This document shows, piece after piece, positions 27,737-36,544 of a stretch of DNA of 64,000 bases (positions are counted from its first letter, which is position 1; each line of letters opens with the position of its first letter). The notes under the pieces were generated by a model. It worked only from the letters and a program-made list of their open reading frames with translations, did no database searches and was not told where the DNA came from. The position numbers and the translations under genes were made by a program. Origin of the DNA: Paenibacillus farraposensis (GTDB lineage: Bacteria; Bacillota; Bacilli; Paenibacillales; Paenibacillaceae); contig NZ_JAFFQR010000008.1 of assembly GCF_020736845.1 (NCBI RefSeq), positions 1 to 64,000 of the forward strand, given 5' to 3'.

Positions 27737-27980
27737 CTACCAATTGCTCGTATATTTTACCCAGTCATATTCAGCGTACAACGGATTTGCTCCGTTGTAT
27801 GAACCTAACCAGCTATCTACTCCGGCGGTCTGTCGGGAACCAAATAATAGAGTGCTTACATATTTAGTGTCCTCATTATATATGGGCCTAGTGTAGTAAA
27901 CTATAGAGTGCCTGGGCGTTTCACCCCCCGTTTGCGTTTACTTGGAATAACAGGACAGATGTCCCGGTTTTGCAAAAGGC
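27737..27980 (-). pseudogene. C-terminal remnant of an unidentified secreted or carbohydrate-active protein
   Basis: The minus strand reads KTGTSVLLFQVNANGG, then a shift within a run of six G (plus-strand C 27924-27929). It then continues in another frame through SIVYYTRPIYNED, STLLFGSRQTAG and SWLGSYNGANPLYAEYDWVK to TAG 27737-27739. The sequence looks like the end of a beta-sandwich enzyme, but I cannot name the family. There is no start, and the 5' side runs directly into the CBM36 tail, so this is a deletion remnant. Confidence 0.6.
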
Positions 27981-27989
27981 CCAAAACAA

Positions 27990-28115
27990 CTACTGTTTAT
28001 ACAAGCGGTCTACTGAAAATTCAATGAAATCCACGTAGGCATTCCAGGTTCCGTCATCGCTCGTCAAGGTGAGTTTGATCTCCTGTTCTCCGAAACCTGC
28101 AGTTCCCCTCAATAA
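27990..28115 (-). pseudogene. Orphaned C-terminal part of the CBM36 module of the GH43 enzyme
   Basis: In frame with the GH43 gene after its TAG (28116-28118), codons read EQEIKLTLTSDDGTWNAYVD and then FIEFSVDRLYKQ before TAG 27990-27992. This matches the end of the calcium-dependent xylan-binding CBM36 that follows CBM6 in the P. polymyxa Xyn43A enzyme. The middle of the module, about 70 residues, is missing. Confidence 0.75.
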
Positions 28116-29708
28116 CTAATAAGCACTGTCAATATTCATATTCTCGGCTTCAACCTTTGTCTCCGTATTGACCCCAGTGTTGGGAGTGAACTGCCAGGAA
28201 TCAAGATTGAAGAGATTGCCGCTGCCTGCCCCAGTAAAAACCAGATATATGTTGTGAACTCCAGTGGCATTGCTGATCGTGGTCTGTACTTCTCTCCAGA
28301 TTTGCATACCTCCAGTTGAAGGTACATTCAAAGTACCGACCAGAGGTCCTGTCTCACTATCAAGCCGTACTTCAATATTGCCACCGACATTCGTGGCCAC
28401 ATTAGCTTTGAATGTTTTCGCTCCGTTAGAGCCAAAATCGGCTTTTCCGACAGCGATCCAGTCCCCATTGTGGATGTTGGTTACATTCAGATTGCTAATC
28501 GGGCCGCCGCTGGCTTGCGTGGGTTCGGTCGTAACACCTGCTTGCCATGCAATGGTCTCCGCTTCAACTCTAGTATACGGATTCAGTTTGGATAACTGAG
28601 CGATTCCTGTCATATTCCCCTGCACCTCAGAGATGCTCCCGTTCGCATTATGCACCAGCTTATTAATATGCGGAGAGCGATAGCCTTTTCCAGCTCCAAT
28701 TTGAGCCTTGCTGACCGTTTGGGCATGGTACACGACATACCATTCATTCTTAAAATTAAATACAGCATGGTGGTTGTTGCCCCCAACGCCGAAGAACGTA
28801 TACGGATTTTTTAGGAAATGGCCTTTATAAGTGAAGGGACCCATCGGGTTGTCGCTAACCATATAGCCGATTTCACCTGCAGGGTACTGTGACGGGTGTG
28901 TTCCCGCAAAGTTGATACAGTACGAATAGTAGTACTTGCCGTTGTACTTATGAATGCCAGAATCCTCAAACATGTAAGGAGCATCAATGTTAGTAGCGCT
29001 TCCAATCACACTGATCATATCTGCTCCTAATTTGATGACTCTGGCAGTTTTCGGATTTGCAATGGAAGCCGGATCGGATTCATTAGGAATTCCGCCACCA
29101 CTATACAGGTATCCTGTACCATCATCATCCACCAGTACAGCCGGATCAAAAAGCCAAGTCACGCCAGCCATCCCGGGTGTACTATGTGTCACAAGTGCTT
29201 TTCCGAGGGGGTCTGTCCAAGGTCCGATTGGCGTGTCCGCTGTCAGGACGCCAATACCTGCTCCGCCATTAGCGAAATATAAAAAGAACTTGTCTCTGCC
29301 ATTTATTTTTTTATGCGCAATTGCTGGAGCCCAGGAGTTAGAGGCCCATTTGGCTATACCTCTACCGTTGTTCTTGTTGTTGGCACCTGCAACTGGTATC
29401 GCTCCGTGATCCGTCCAGTTCACCATATCCGTGGAGGATATGACCTGGATGCGATTCAGTGTACTGAAGTCATTGTCTTTAATCGATCCATTATTGTTAT
29501 ACACATACATATCACTTGACATGTAGATATACACCCTTCCGTCATATACCAATGAATAGGGATCAGCTCCCAATTTATGATCCATTAGAGGATTGGAGTT
29601 CCCAGGTAGTTTAGCCAGTGGTCGATTGGCAGCATCCACATTTAGCATGGGAAAGACACCGAGCAATAAAGCGAAGGAAAGAAATAAAACTAGACAATTT
29701 CTAATCAT
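28116..29708 (-). CDS. xynD: XynD-like GH43 arabinoxylan arabinofuranohydrolase with CBM6, truncated CBM36
   Basis: About 530 aa, secreted. ATG 29706-29708 follows GGAGG by 7 bases. A signal peptide (LVLFLSFALLLGVFPMLNVDA) is followed by a five-bladed GH43 domain (about 30-370). Catalytic-type residues sit in GADPYSLVYDGRVYIYMS (base), WLFDPAVLVDDDG and MFEDSGIHKYNGKYYYSY (acid Glu). A CBM6 domain (about 375-505) has RVEAETIAWQAG and GNLFNLDSWQFTP. The protein ends TKVEAENMNIDSAY, the first strand of a CBM36 module, then stops. Similarity to B. subtilis XynD suggests release of arabinose from arabinoxylan. The catalytic and CBM6 parts look intact, so activity is likely, without the second binding module. 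Confidence 0.88.
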   Translation of the reverse strand: MIRNCLVLFLSFALLLGVFPMLNVDAANRPLAKLPGNSNPLMDHKLGADPYSLVYDGRVYIYMSSDMYVYNNNGSIKDNDFSTLNRIQVISSTDMVNWTDHGAIPVAGANNKNNGRGIAKWASNSWAPAIAHKKINGRDKFFLYFANGGAGIGVLTADTPIGPWTDPLGKALVTHSTPGMAGVTWLFDPAVLVDDDGTGYLYSGGGIPNESDPASIANPKTARVIKLGADMISVIGSATNIDAPYMFEDSGIHKYNGKYYYSYCINFAGTHPSQYPAGEIGYMVSDNPMGPFTYKGHFLKNPYTFFGVGGNNHHAVFNFKNEWYVVYHAQTVSKAQIGAGKGYRSPHINKLVHNANGSISEVQGNMTGIAQLSKLNPYTRVEAETIAWQAGVTTEPTQASGGPISNLNVTNIHNGDWIAVGKADFGSNGAKTFKANVATNVGGNIEVRLDSETGPLVGTLNVPSTGGMQIWREVQTTISNATGVHNIYLVFTGAGSGNLFNLDSWQFTPNTGVNTETKVEAENMNIDSAY

Positions 29709-29741
29709 AATATTACCTCCGTTTTTTTTTATATGGTCCAA

Positions 29742-30332
29742 ATCCGAGCTACCCGTAAATTTATCAAACTCAAGAATATGCTCAGACCTCTACCCGTAAG
29801 GAGAACTGCTGTGAAGAATGATAAGAGATAGAAACAAAAAAATGAAGACGCTTACAAATTATGTTTAGAAGCGCTCTACGAGAGGGGAGTCGATACATAC
29901 TTATCTCTGTGCTCCTAGTAATTACAGTTATTTATTCAATAAAATGTATTAATATAGAAGAAGTATAAAGTTAGTAAGTATAAATATGTAATTTGATTGA
30001 AAATAATGGGTTTTATTTGGCATAATCATAACATGCTCTATCAAAAATAACAATATCATTCTATGGAAGCCTCTGACTCTCAATCGGCATAACCAGTTTG
30101 AGGCTAAAGCCATCTGCTTGGCGCCCTTTCGGCATTATCGTTATTGGGCTACTCACATTGAACAGCATGCTAATACACCCTAGTGATATTGTGCCGACTT
30201 GTCTCGGATGGAGTCTTCGATGAGCAATAACGGCAAAAATCCTTCGGTTTGGCAAACCCCGACAAATCGAGTCGTTAAATAACCTGGATCTAGCACCTGT
30301 ACGCCAACGTACAACTCGTTGAAATCTAGTAA
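29742..30332. other. Long AT-rich intergenic region, no gene identified
   Basis: It should contain the promoter of the GH43 gene (minus strand). Open stretches such as the one at 30061-30255 lack recognisable content or a ribosome binding site. The right end borders an insertion-sequence remnant. Confidence 0.4.
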
Positions 30333-30423
30333 AATAAGGAACGCGAGGAGAAGAAAGGAGGACGCCCTCCCAAAGATCGGCGTTAAATGCTGAATGCCGT
30401 GCTCTGGAGGGCCTGTAATCGAT
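30333..30423 (+). mobile_element. IS5-family transposase fragment
   Basis: Plus-strand codons read KEREEKKGGRPPKDRR, stop, then MLNAVLWRACNR. This closely matches the N-terminal GRPPKDRRLMLNAILW block of IS5-group (IS427-like) transposases. The stop occupies a normally coding position, and the match ends after about 30 codons, so only a remnant is left. No terminal inverted repeats were found. Confidence 0.5.
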
Positions 30424-30488
30424 CTATTCTTTTAATAATCTCAGTAATTTTGTTCATTTGTTGTGTTGATATCGTAGCTACGATATTA

Positions 30489-32555
30489 TCAGGAAATAAT
30501 TGTTGTTTCATCCACATAAAGAAATGGGTTCTGTATACGGCTTTGGCCAGACGGCATACTGCCAGGTACACCCGACTGCTCCAGCAAAGGCTTAATCAGC
30601 AGCTTGAGCGGCCAGTCCGGTTTTTCGAATATGATTTGCTCGATTTCCCGGCGGACATCAGGCTTGAAGGGAACACTTTGGATGGCGTTCTCCAATTGAA
30701 CCCTTAACACAGACCATAGGGACGGCTCTTCTATACCATAAGTATCGGAAAGTGTATCTATAATGGCGTACAAATTGACTTGAATCCCCAATGTTTGCAG
30801 GTAAAACAATAATTTCTTTGGTGTTTCATTGTATAGGCTGTTGGAATAGCCGGGTCTGATCTGGTAATCCGGATCGGCAATCCCCTGCTCGGTCAGCCAA
30901 GGCAGATGCAGACGCACGGAGTCATGGTCACGCAGCAAAATGTGCTCGATCTTGCCATTTTTCCAAATCAGCACACAGTTTTGTCCATGGATCTCCGGCA
31001 TGAGTCCGATGCGGAACAGACGCAGCATAATTTCAAAGAACGTCAGGCATACTTCACCGAACAGTTGCTTTACCGAAGCTGCGGTGTCAGGAAGTCCGCG
31101 CACAGCGGCCCACTCCCGGAAAAAAGAATGCTGACCTGCCGCGAGCGCAGACATGGGAATGAGGCGAACGGCAGGATCATGAATCAGCTCGTGCGGATAT
31201 ATCCGCGCCAGCGCAGCCAAATGCCGGGGCGAATCGTCATACAGGCTGCCATTTTTCGGCATGTAAGCCCACCAGGAGCCTTCATCGCATAGATACAATC
31301 GCTCCTGAAGCTGCGGATCACGTGCCTTGGCTTGCTGTAACAACGCTTGTCCGCGATCCCCGTTGATCAGCTTCACAGCAGGCAAATAACGTGATGCCCC
31401 TAGTGAGAATACGCCCAGCGGCAGCTTCACATAATGGGGGCCGCCAGCCTGCGGAGCCAAGGAACGCACTGACGAGGTCGCCTGAAAAGTGCCTGCCTTC
31501 ACATCGAGCGGGATCCACACATTGTCTGCCTGTGCGGCATGCAGATGCCGGGGCAGCATATGCGTGAGCTGCCACGGATGGACAGGCAATGCGATATAAT
31601 CCGCAGCTAGTCCGCGTTCCGCCAGCTCCTGCTCTACGAGCAGACGTTCAGAACCAGAGAGAAGAAGATCAATCGGCTGCTGTCCATCGTACAGATGGGG
31701 TATGCCTGGCTCCGCTTTGGCTTCCTTCGTTCCAGCTGCTGTATCCGCAAAATGAGGCCCTTGTGCAATCCCTACGCCGGTCGTCAAGGCATCCTTGCGA
31801 AGGGCCACCCAGCTTAACGTGATAGGTTGCCCGAATTCAGCGATATATGCTCGGTAATCCTCCTCATCCATGCCTGTTTTGGCCTTGGATACAGGGTGAA
31901 AAGGACGGTCGCGCAACGAGGAATGCTGTTCCAGGCGTTGAAAAGCCTCAGTGGGCGACATCCCCAGTATATTGTCATCCGCCAGTCTGCTATCCAGTGA
32001 CCATGCCATTTGCCGGATCGTCTGCTCCAGCAGCTGAACAAACCGTCCCACTCCTTCCTGACGGCGGTATTCCTCATCCAGACATTGCTCAATCACACAT
32101 TGCATCAGTTTTACCGGGTGAAGCCATTGTGCATCCCATTCATTCCCCTCTGGTTGCCGCCGAATTTCATACACTCCGCCTGACCGTAGGTAGCGATAAG
32201 GCTGAACCACTGCAGCCTGGACCGGGAAAATGATACTGCATTGCTGCTCCCGATCCACCCACCATCGGTATAGGCGTACAGCGGCACCATTTGCAGCTGC
32301 GCCTCCTTGGGATTCAGCAGCTTCATCATGATCCTGAAAAGAAAATAGCTCATCTAATTCGGGATGAACGCTGGTACAGTAGCTTTGCCACTGCGGGATA
32401 GACAATAGCTCAACATCGGCCTGCTCCCACAATCCTTCCGCCAGCAGTGTATTGATGAGATCATGCATCACATGGTTTTCAGCCTGCTTTTGTCTTTGCA
32501 GCCGCGTCGCTTCTTCGGATGAAGGCACCGGGGACGTGCTTAATGTGGTCTTCAT
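30489..32555 (-). CDS. NIS siderophore synthetase (IucA/IucC family, SbnC-like by position)
   Basis: 688 aa. NIS synthetases join carboxylates (citrate, 2-oxoglutarate) to amines through acyl-adenylates. Family blocks are visible: RPFHPVSKAKTGM (ATP/acid-binding), PVHPWQLTHMLPRHL, YVKLPLGVFSLGASRYLP and the C-terminal EIHGQNCVLIWKNG with RDHDSVRLHLPW. The FhuF-like C-terminal domain occupies about residues 480-640. It is the last gene of the operon, 74 bp after the decarboxylase. Staphyloferrin B loci have three such enzymes (SbnC, E, F), and this is the one outside the D-E-F-G-H block, hence the SbnC comparison. Substrate cannot be read directly. Confidence 0.9.
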   Translation of the reverse strand: MKTTLSTSPVPSSEEATRLQRQKQAENHVMHDLINTLLAEGLWEQADVELLSIPQWQSYCTSVHPELDELFSFQDHDEAAESQGGAAANGAAVRLYRWWVDREQQCSIIFPVQAAVVQPYRYLRSGGVYEIRRQPEGNEWDAQWLHPVKLMQCVIEQCLDEEYRRQEGVGRFVQLLEQTIRQMAWSLDSRLADDNILGMSPTEAFQRLEQHSSLRDRPFHPVSKAKTGMDEEDYRAYIAEFGQPITLSWVALRKDALTTGVGIAQGPHFADTAAGTKEAKAEPGIPHLYDGQQPIDLLLSGSERLLVEQELAERGLAADYIALPVHPWQLTHMLPRHLHAAQADNVWIPLDVKAGTFQATSSVRSLAPQAGGPHYVKLPLGVFSLGASRYLPAVKLINGDRGQALLQQAKARDPQLQERLYLCDEGSWWAYMPKNGSLYDDSPRHLAALARIYPHELIHDPAVRLIPMSALAAGQHSFFREWAAVRGLPDTAASVKQLFGEVCLTFFEIMLRLFRIGLMPEIHGQNCVLIWKNGKIEHILLRDHDSVRLHLPWLTEQGIADPDYQIRPGYSNSLYNETPKKLLFYLQTLGIQVNLYAIIDTLSDTYGIEEPSLWSVLRVQLENAIQSVPFKPDVRREIEQIIFEKPDWPLKLLIKPLLEQSGVPGSMPSGQSRIQNPFLYVDETTIIS

Positions 32556-32629
32556 ACAGTTTCATTCCTCCTTAATGATTCGTTCTGCTTAAGCACCATC
32601 TGTCTGCACAGTGGCACTGTAGGTAGCTC

Positions 32630-33862
32630 TCAAGTTCCGTTTATATAGTAGAAATGCGGATGGGGATGGCTGAGGAAATCATGATGTGAAATCGTCCATC
32701 CATACGCTCCCGCAATGTGGAACAGCAGAATGTCTCCAATCCGCAACTGCTCTACATCGACCTCATGCGCAAGCACATCCTTGGGAGTACAAAGCTCTCC
32801 TGCAATCGTAATCGTTGTTTGCCGCCACTCTGTTCGCGGGAAAGGGTACGGCCAATCGTCAACCGCAATCACCTCAAACGGCTGATTATGCTGCCACGAC
32901 ACCGGCAACCGAAAGTGATGGGTTCCCCCGCGAACAATGGCATAATGCTGGTCATGATTGGTTTTGAGATCGATCACTTCTGTCGCATAATACCCACAGT
33001 GTGCCACAATATAGCGCCCGGGCTCAAAAATCAACTGGATACCGGGAATATGGTAATCTTCCCACACTTGATGCAATTCCTCCATAAAATCATTCCACTC
33101 GAACCTGCGCTCCGGCTCGGTATACGAAATGCCGAAGCCGCCCCCTGCATTCAGATAGCGAATGGACAGGGCGTATTCCTGCATCCAGCCCTGCACGCAT
33201 TGCAAATAGGTAGCAACCATTTGAGCATGCAGCCGGGCATCCAGGTTGTTCGAGAGGGAATGCATATGAAAACCCTCCAGCTGCACAAACGGCAGGCTTT
33301 GGACAAGTCGGATCGCTTCCGGCACCTGAATTTCGTCAATGCCAAATTGAGTAGGCCGACCGGACATCGTAATGCTTGCCTCGGGCAAAGTGCGCCGCAA
33401 ATTAATGCGCAGCAAAATCGATACGCGCTGTTGTCTGCGTTCTGCAATCCAGCCGATACGCTGCACCTCATGCAGGCTTTCGGCGTGAATCAGCATGACA
33501 TCCCGCTCCAGCGCTTCCTCAATTTCGGCGTCTTTTTTGCCCGGACCGCCAAAAATAATCGGTACATCGCCTGATACTCCGCGGATCGTACGAATCTCTC
33601 CAATGGATGCCGCTTCAAAGCCCTTTACTATGGGGAGCAGGCTGGCAATCAATTGAGGATCGGGATTGGCTTTGACCGCGTAAAACAATTTGCATTCGTC
33701 CGGCAGGCTGTTCACACAACGGTGCGCCCGCTCTCTCAATGCAACCAGGTCATATATATATGCGCATACGGGCTGCTGCTCTTGTTCCCGTGTTTGCCGG
33801 ATAAGCTTTTCCACATCGGGAACGTCCCGCCCCGCAGGCCATGCTGTATCAAGTTGACTCAT
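32630..33862 (-). CDS. PLP-dependent decarboxylase of siderophore synthesis (SbnH-like)
   Basis: About 410 aa, fold-type III alanine-racemase-like barrel of the LysA/ornithine decarboxylase group. KLFYAVKANPDPQLI carries the PLP-binding lysine. GFHMHSLSNNLDA, LNAGGGFGISY and FEPGRYIVAHCGYY are the phosphate-binding and substrate segments, and the C-terminal region starts GELCTPKDVLAHEV. I chose ATG 33860-33862 (MSQLDTAWP) because AAAGGAGG lies 6 bases upstream. In staphyloferrin B synthesis SbnH decarboxylates citryl-diaminopropionate. Here the amine is probably 2,4-diaminobutyrate-derived, given the aminotransferase at 40023, so the product may carry a diaminopropane unit (inference). Confidence 0.9.
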   Translation of the reverse strand: MSQLDTAWPAGRDVPDVEKLIRQTREQEQQPVCAYIYDLVALRERAHRCVNSLPDECKLFYAVKANPDPQLIASLLPIVKGFEAASIGEIRTIRGVSGDVPIIFGGPGKKDAEIEEALERDVMLIHAESLHEVQRIGWIAERRQQRVSILLRINLRRTLPEASITMSGRPTQFGIDEIQVPEAIRLVQSLPFVQLEGFHMHSLSNNLDARLHAQMVATYLQCVQGWMQEYALSIRYLNAGGGFGISYTEPERRFEWNDFMEELHQVWEDYHIPGIQLIFEPGRYIVAHCGYYATEVIDLKTNHDQHYAIVRGGTHHFRLPVSWQHNQPFEVIAVDDWPYPFPRTEWRQTTITIAGELCTPKDVLAHEVDVEQLRIGDILLFHIAGAYGWTISHHDFLSHPHPHFYYINGT

Positions 33863-33887
33863 GTACATCCTCCTTTTATGTTGAGTG

Positions 33888-34649
33888 CTAGCATAAGTTA
33901 GACCTTCTGGCTTGCAAGGCACGAAAAGCAATTCCACGCTCATCCCCCAGCACGAAGGCATGTACCCCTTGCTCTACCCAGGCGGTGTATTCCCCTGGCT
34001 TTCGCGGAATGGCACAGTACGGAATACGGGCTTCGCGTGAAGCTTCCCAGACCCGGCACAGCCCCTCCTGCACAATCGCCGCATCGGTCTGCCAGGGTAC
34101 ACCGTACGATTGCGACAAATCTGCGGCACCTTCCAGCACCATACCAAGGCCCGGTACGGATAAAATGTCTGCAATACGCTCTACGCCCAGCCGGCTCTCA
34201 ATCATCGGCACCAGCATGATTCGCTCATTGGCCTGTCTCACGTAGTCCACCAGACTTCCCTTGCCGAATGCCGCAGGTCTGCCACTGTTCAGGCTTCGCT
34301 TGCCCACCGGGCTATATTGGGCTGCCTGCACCAGCTCTTCCATCTGCCTCCTGCTCTCCACATGCGGAACGACGATGCCCTGTGCTCCGCTATCGAGCAC
34401 ACGCAATATTTCCTTGGCATCGACCTCAGGCACGCGCACCAAGGGCGTGATTTGTGCAGCTTCCGCAGCACGAATCATATGCTCCACGGTTTCGGGATTG
34501 ATCATGACATGCTCCATATCAATGATGACAAAATCATATCCGGCATGTCCGATCATTTCGACCGTAAGCGCCGCCGGGATGGTGGCAATCAGGCCAAATA
34601 CCTGCTGTCCTGCCCGCAGCTTCTCCTGAAGCCGATTGATCGTTAACAT
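33888..34649 (-). CDS. HpcH/HpaI-family citrate synthase-like enzyme (SbnG-like)
   Basis: 253 aa TIM barrel of the HpcH/HpaI aldolase superfamily. Family blocks: YDFVIIDMEHVMINPETV, TPLVRVPEVDAKEILRVLD, GAQGIVVPHVESRRQMEEL and LVPMIESRLGVERIADIL, with the metal-ligand Glu in MIESR and Asp in GAADLSQSYGV. In staphyloferrin B loci the homologue SbnG condenses oxaloacetate and acetyl-CoA to citrate, giving a supply independent of the TCA cycle under iron starvation. Its position between two NIS synthetases and the SbnH-like decarboxylase matches sbnF-G-H order. It overlaps the upstream synthetase gene by 7 bp. Confidence 0.88.
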   Translation of the reverse strand: MLTINRLQEKLRAGQQVFGLIATIPAALTVEMIGHAGYDFVIIDMEHVMINPETVEHMIRAAEAAQITPLVRVPEVDAKEILRVLDSGAQGIVVPHVESRRQMEELVQAAQYSPVGKRSLNSGRPAAFGKGSLVDYVRQANERIMLVPMIESRLGVERIADILSVPGLGMVLEGAADLSQSYGVPWQTDAAIVQEGLCRVWEASREARIPYCAIPRKPGEYTAWVEQGVHAFVLGDERGIAFRALQARRSNLC

Positions 34650-36544
34650 GCGGACTCCCGGTGTGCATATAGCGGATTCATCCCTGGCTTGAAGTGAAGG
34701 TCCTCGTCGCCGAGCAGACGTCTTTTCGTCAATTCTTCAATCTGTACGGTCGGGGCGAACAAGTCAAACAGGCGGAAGCGCTCCTCATGCTGAGGATGCT
34801 GGCGCTGATAAGCATGAATGACCTGTGCAGACATTTCCCAAAACCGCTGCTCGGCCAGTTGATAATGTTCGGCCAGAAACATCGCCAGTTCAGCGGCTGC
34901 AATAAAGAAAAAAGCATCGTAGGTAAAGTCGCGCACATCATCCGGATGATTCGTTTGAATAAAGGAATTGCGGTTAATCCTGGCATGACTCGCTGGTTCA
35001 GGATGAAGATTGGGGCATTGATCCGGCTCCGCCAGATGGTTCACGGAAAACCGGACACCATCATGAAAATCCTTCAAGGCCACCCGGGTTGGCTGTCCGT
35101 TCCGGTGAATCAAAATCACATTCTGGCCGTGAGATTCCATACCGATCCCATGCGCGTACAGCATATGAATAATCGGCGATATCGTAACCTCCAGCACACG
35201 GCGCGTCCATTCCTCTACACCGGATTGCTGTACCCATGGATCAATGAGTGGAACCCCGTTTTTTTGCACATAACATAATCCGTTAAAAGGGATCGCGTCC
35301 TCCCCCGGCTGCAAATAGCCGTGTATGCTTTCCCGCCAAACCGTCCCTAGCGAACCGTACGTTTTCGCCTGGCGGTATTCGGGCAATTGCTCATAGTCAT
35401 AGGTGATCCCTAAAACTTCGCGCAGCACAAAAAATCCCTGTTGTGCGGCGTATTCATCATGTTCCAGCAGACCGTGCAGCCAGTCCGTAATAAGCGCTCC
35501 ATTCAGTACCGTATGCCCGGCCATGATCCGGCTGGTGGAGGTGTTCGTAATACTGAGCGAAAGCTTCACATAAGCTCGCTCCGGTGCCGTCCGGTTGGAT
35601 AAGGTGCGAATCGACTGCTGGGCCTGATACACATCGTTTGCTTCACCGAGCCATATGATCTGCTGATCCGCCAGTTCCTGATGGAACCGGGGCAAAATGA
35701 CCTGCTGCCACTGCCACGGATGGACAGGCATGAGCCGATAAGCCTCCGGCTGCTGACCACAGCTGTCCAGCAAGGCGTGGAAGCGGGCCATCTCGCTTTC
35801 GCCCAGCTCCTGGCGAATAAATGTTTCAGCATCCATCGCCTGTGAATGTCCGGCCCGGCTGTGGCTCTTGGCAATGGCCAGCCACACAGGCCGAATCGGC
35901 TGTTGAAACTCGGGACCATACCGTTCATTGTCTGCCAGCGTAAAGCCGATTCTGGATTTATAGCATGGATGGTATGGATGACCGTCCCCCAAACAGCCTT
36001 CCAGCTCATCGTACCGGCGCTGGTCTTCTGTGAGCGATGGCGCTGTCAAATAGCTTTGCGCCTGCACATCCTTGAGCAGCGTTTGCTCCAGCTCTTCTAT
36101 AAAGCGTTGAAGCCGTTCTCCCTGCTGTGCGACGCTGAGCACTTCGTTCGCAAAATCAGCCAGCGTGGCTGTCGTTTTGCTTCCGTCTGTTCCTACCCGT
36201 ATGATCGGAACACGAAGCAGCCGAATACGCCCGAAGCTGTCCATTCGTTTGCCGACAGAACGGTATTGAACGGGGTGACCTGTAGCATCTTTGCCATCCA
36301 ATATAAAATGTTGGCGGCCATCTCCCACAGCATCGCTGTTGGTGTCGTAAGGCAAAATTTTCTCATATAATACGGCCTGAATCAGCTGCCGGAGCATACG
36401 CTGCTCCACCTGCGAAAAGATATCTGAACGAAGCGCTTGAATGAAGCGCTGAGTGGATGAAGCGGTGTCAGGTAAAGTTGCGAAAAGCTTGCCTATGCAC
36501 ATGTTATCTGAATTGTTAGTTACGGGAATGTTCGCTATAGTCAT
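34643..36544 (-). CDS. NIS siderophore synthetase (IucA/IucC family, SbnF-like by position)
   Basis: 633 aa. Conserved blocks are LGDGHPYHPCYKSRIGFTL, PVHPWQWQQVILPRFHQEL, VKLSLSITNTSTSRIMAG, and the C-terminal GMESHGQNVILIHRNGQ with LKDFHDGVRFSV. These are the ATP- and carboxylate-binding segments of aerobactin-type synthetases. The ATG overlaps the TGA of the upstream synthetase (ATGA), and the stop overlaps the SbnG-like gene. It is one of three such enzymes, as expected for a siderophore needing three amide-forming steps. Confidence 0.92.
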   Translation of the reverse strand: MTIANIPVTNNSDNMCIGKLFATLPDTASSTQRFIQALRSDIFSQVEQRMLRQLIQAVLYEKILPYDTNSDAVGDGRQHFILDGKDATGHPVQYRSVGKRMDSFGRIRLLRVPIIRVGTDGSKTTATLADFANEVLSVAQQGERLQRFIEELEQTLLKDVQAQSYLTAPSLTEDQRRYDELEGCLGDGHPYHPCYKSRIGFTLADNERYGPEFQQPIRPVWLAIAKSHSRAGHSQAMDAETFIRQELGESEMARFHALLDSCGQQPEAYRLMPVHPWQWQQVILPRFHQELADQQIIWLGEANDVYQAQQSIRTLSNRTAPERAYVKLSLSITNTSTSRIMAGHTVLNGALITDWLHGLLEHDEYAAQQGFFVLREVLGITYDYEQLPEYRQAKTYGSLGTVWRESIHGYLQPGEDAIPFNGLCYVQKNGVPLIDPWVQQSGVEEWTRRVLEVTISPIIHMLYAHGIGMESHGQNVILIHRNGQPTRVALKDFHDGVRFSVNHLAEPDQCPNLHPEPASHARINRNSFIQTNHPDDVRDFTYDAFFFIAAAELAMFLAEHYQLAEQRFWEMSAQVIHAYQRQHPQHEERFRLFDLFAPTVQIEELTKRRLLGDEDLHFKPGMNPLYAHRESAC

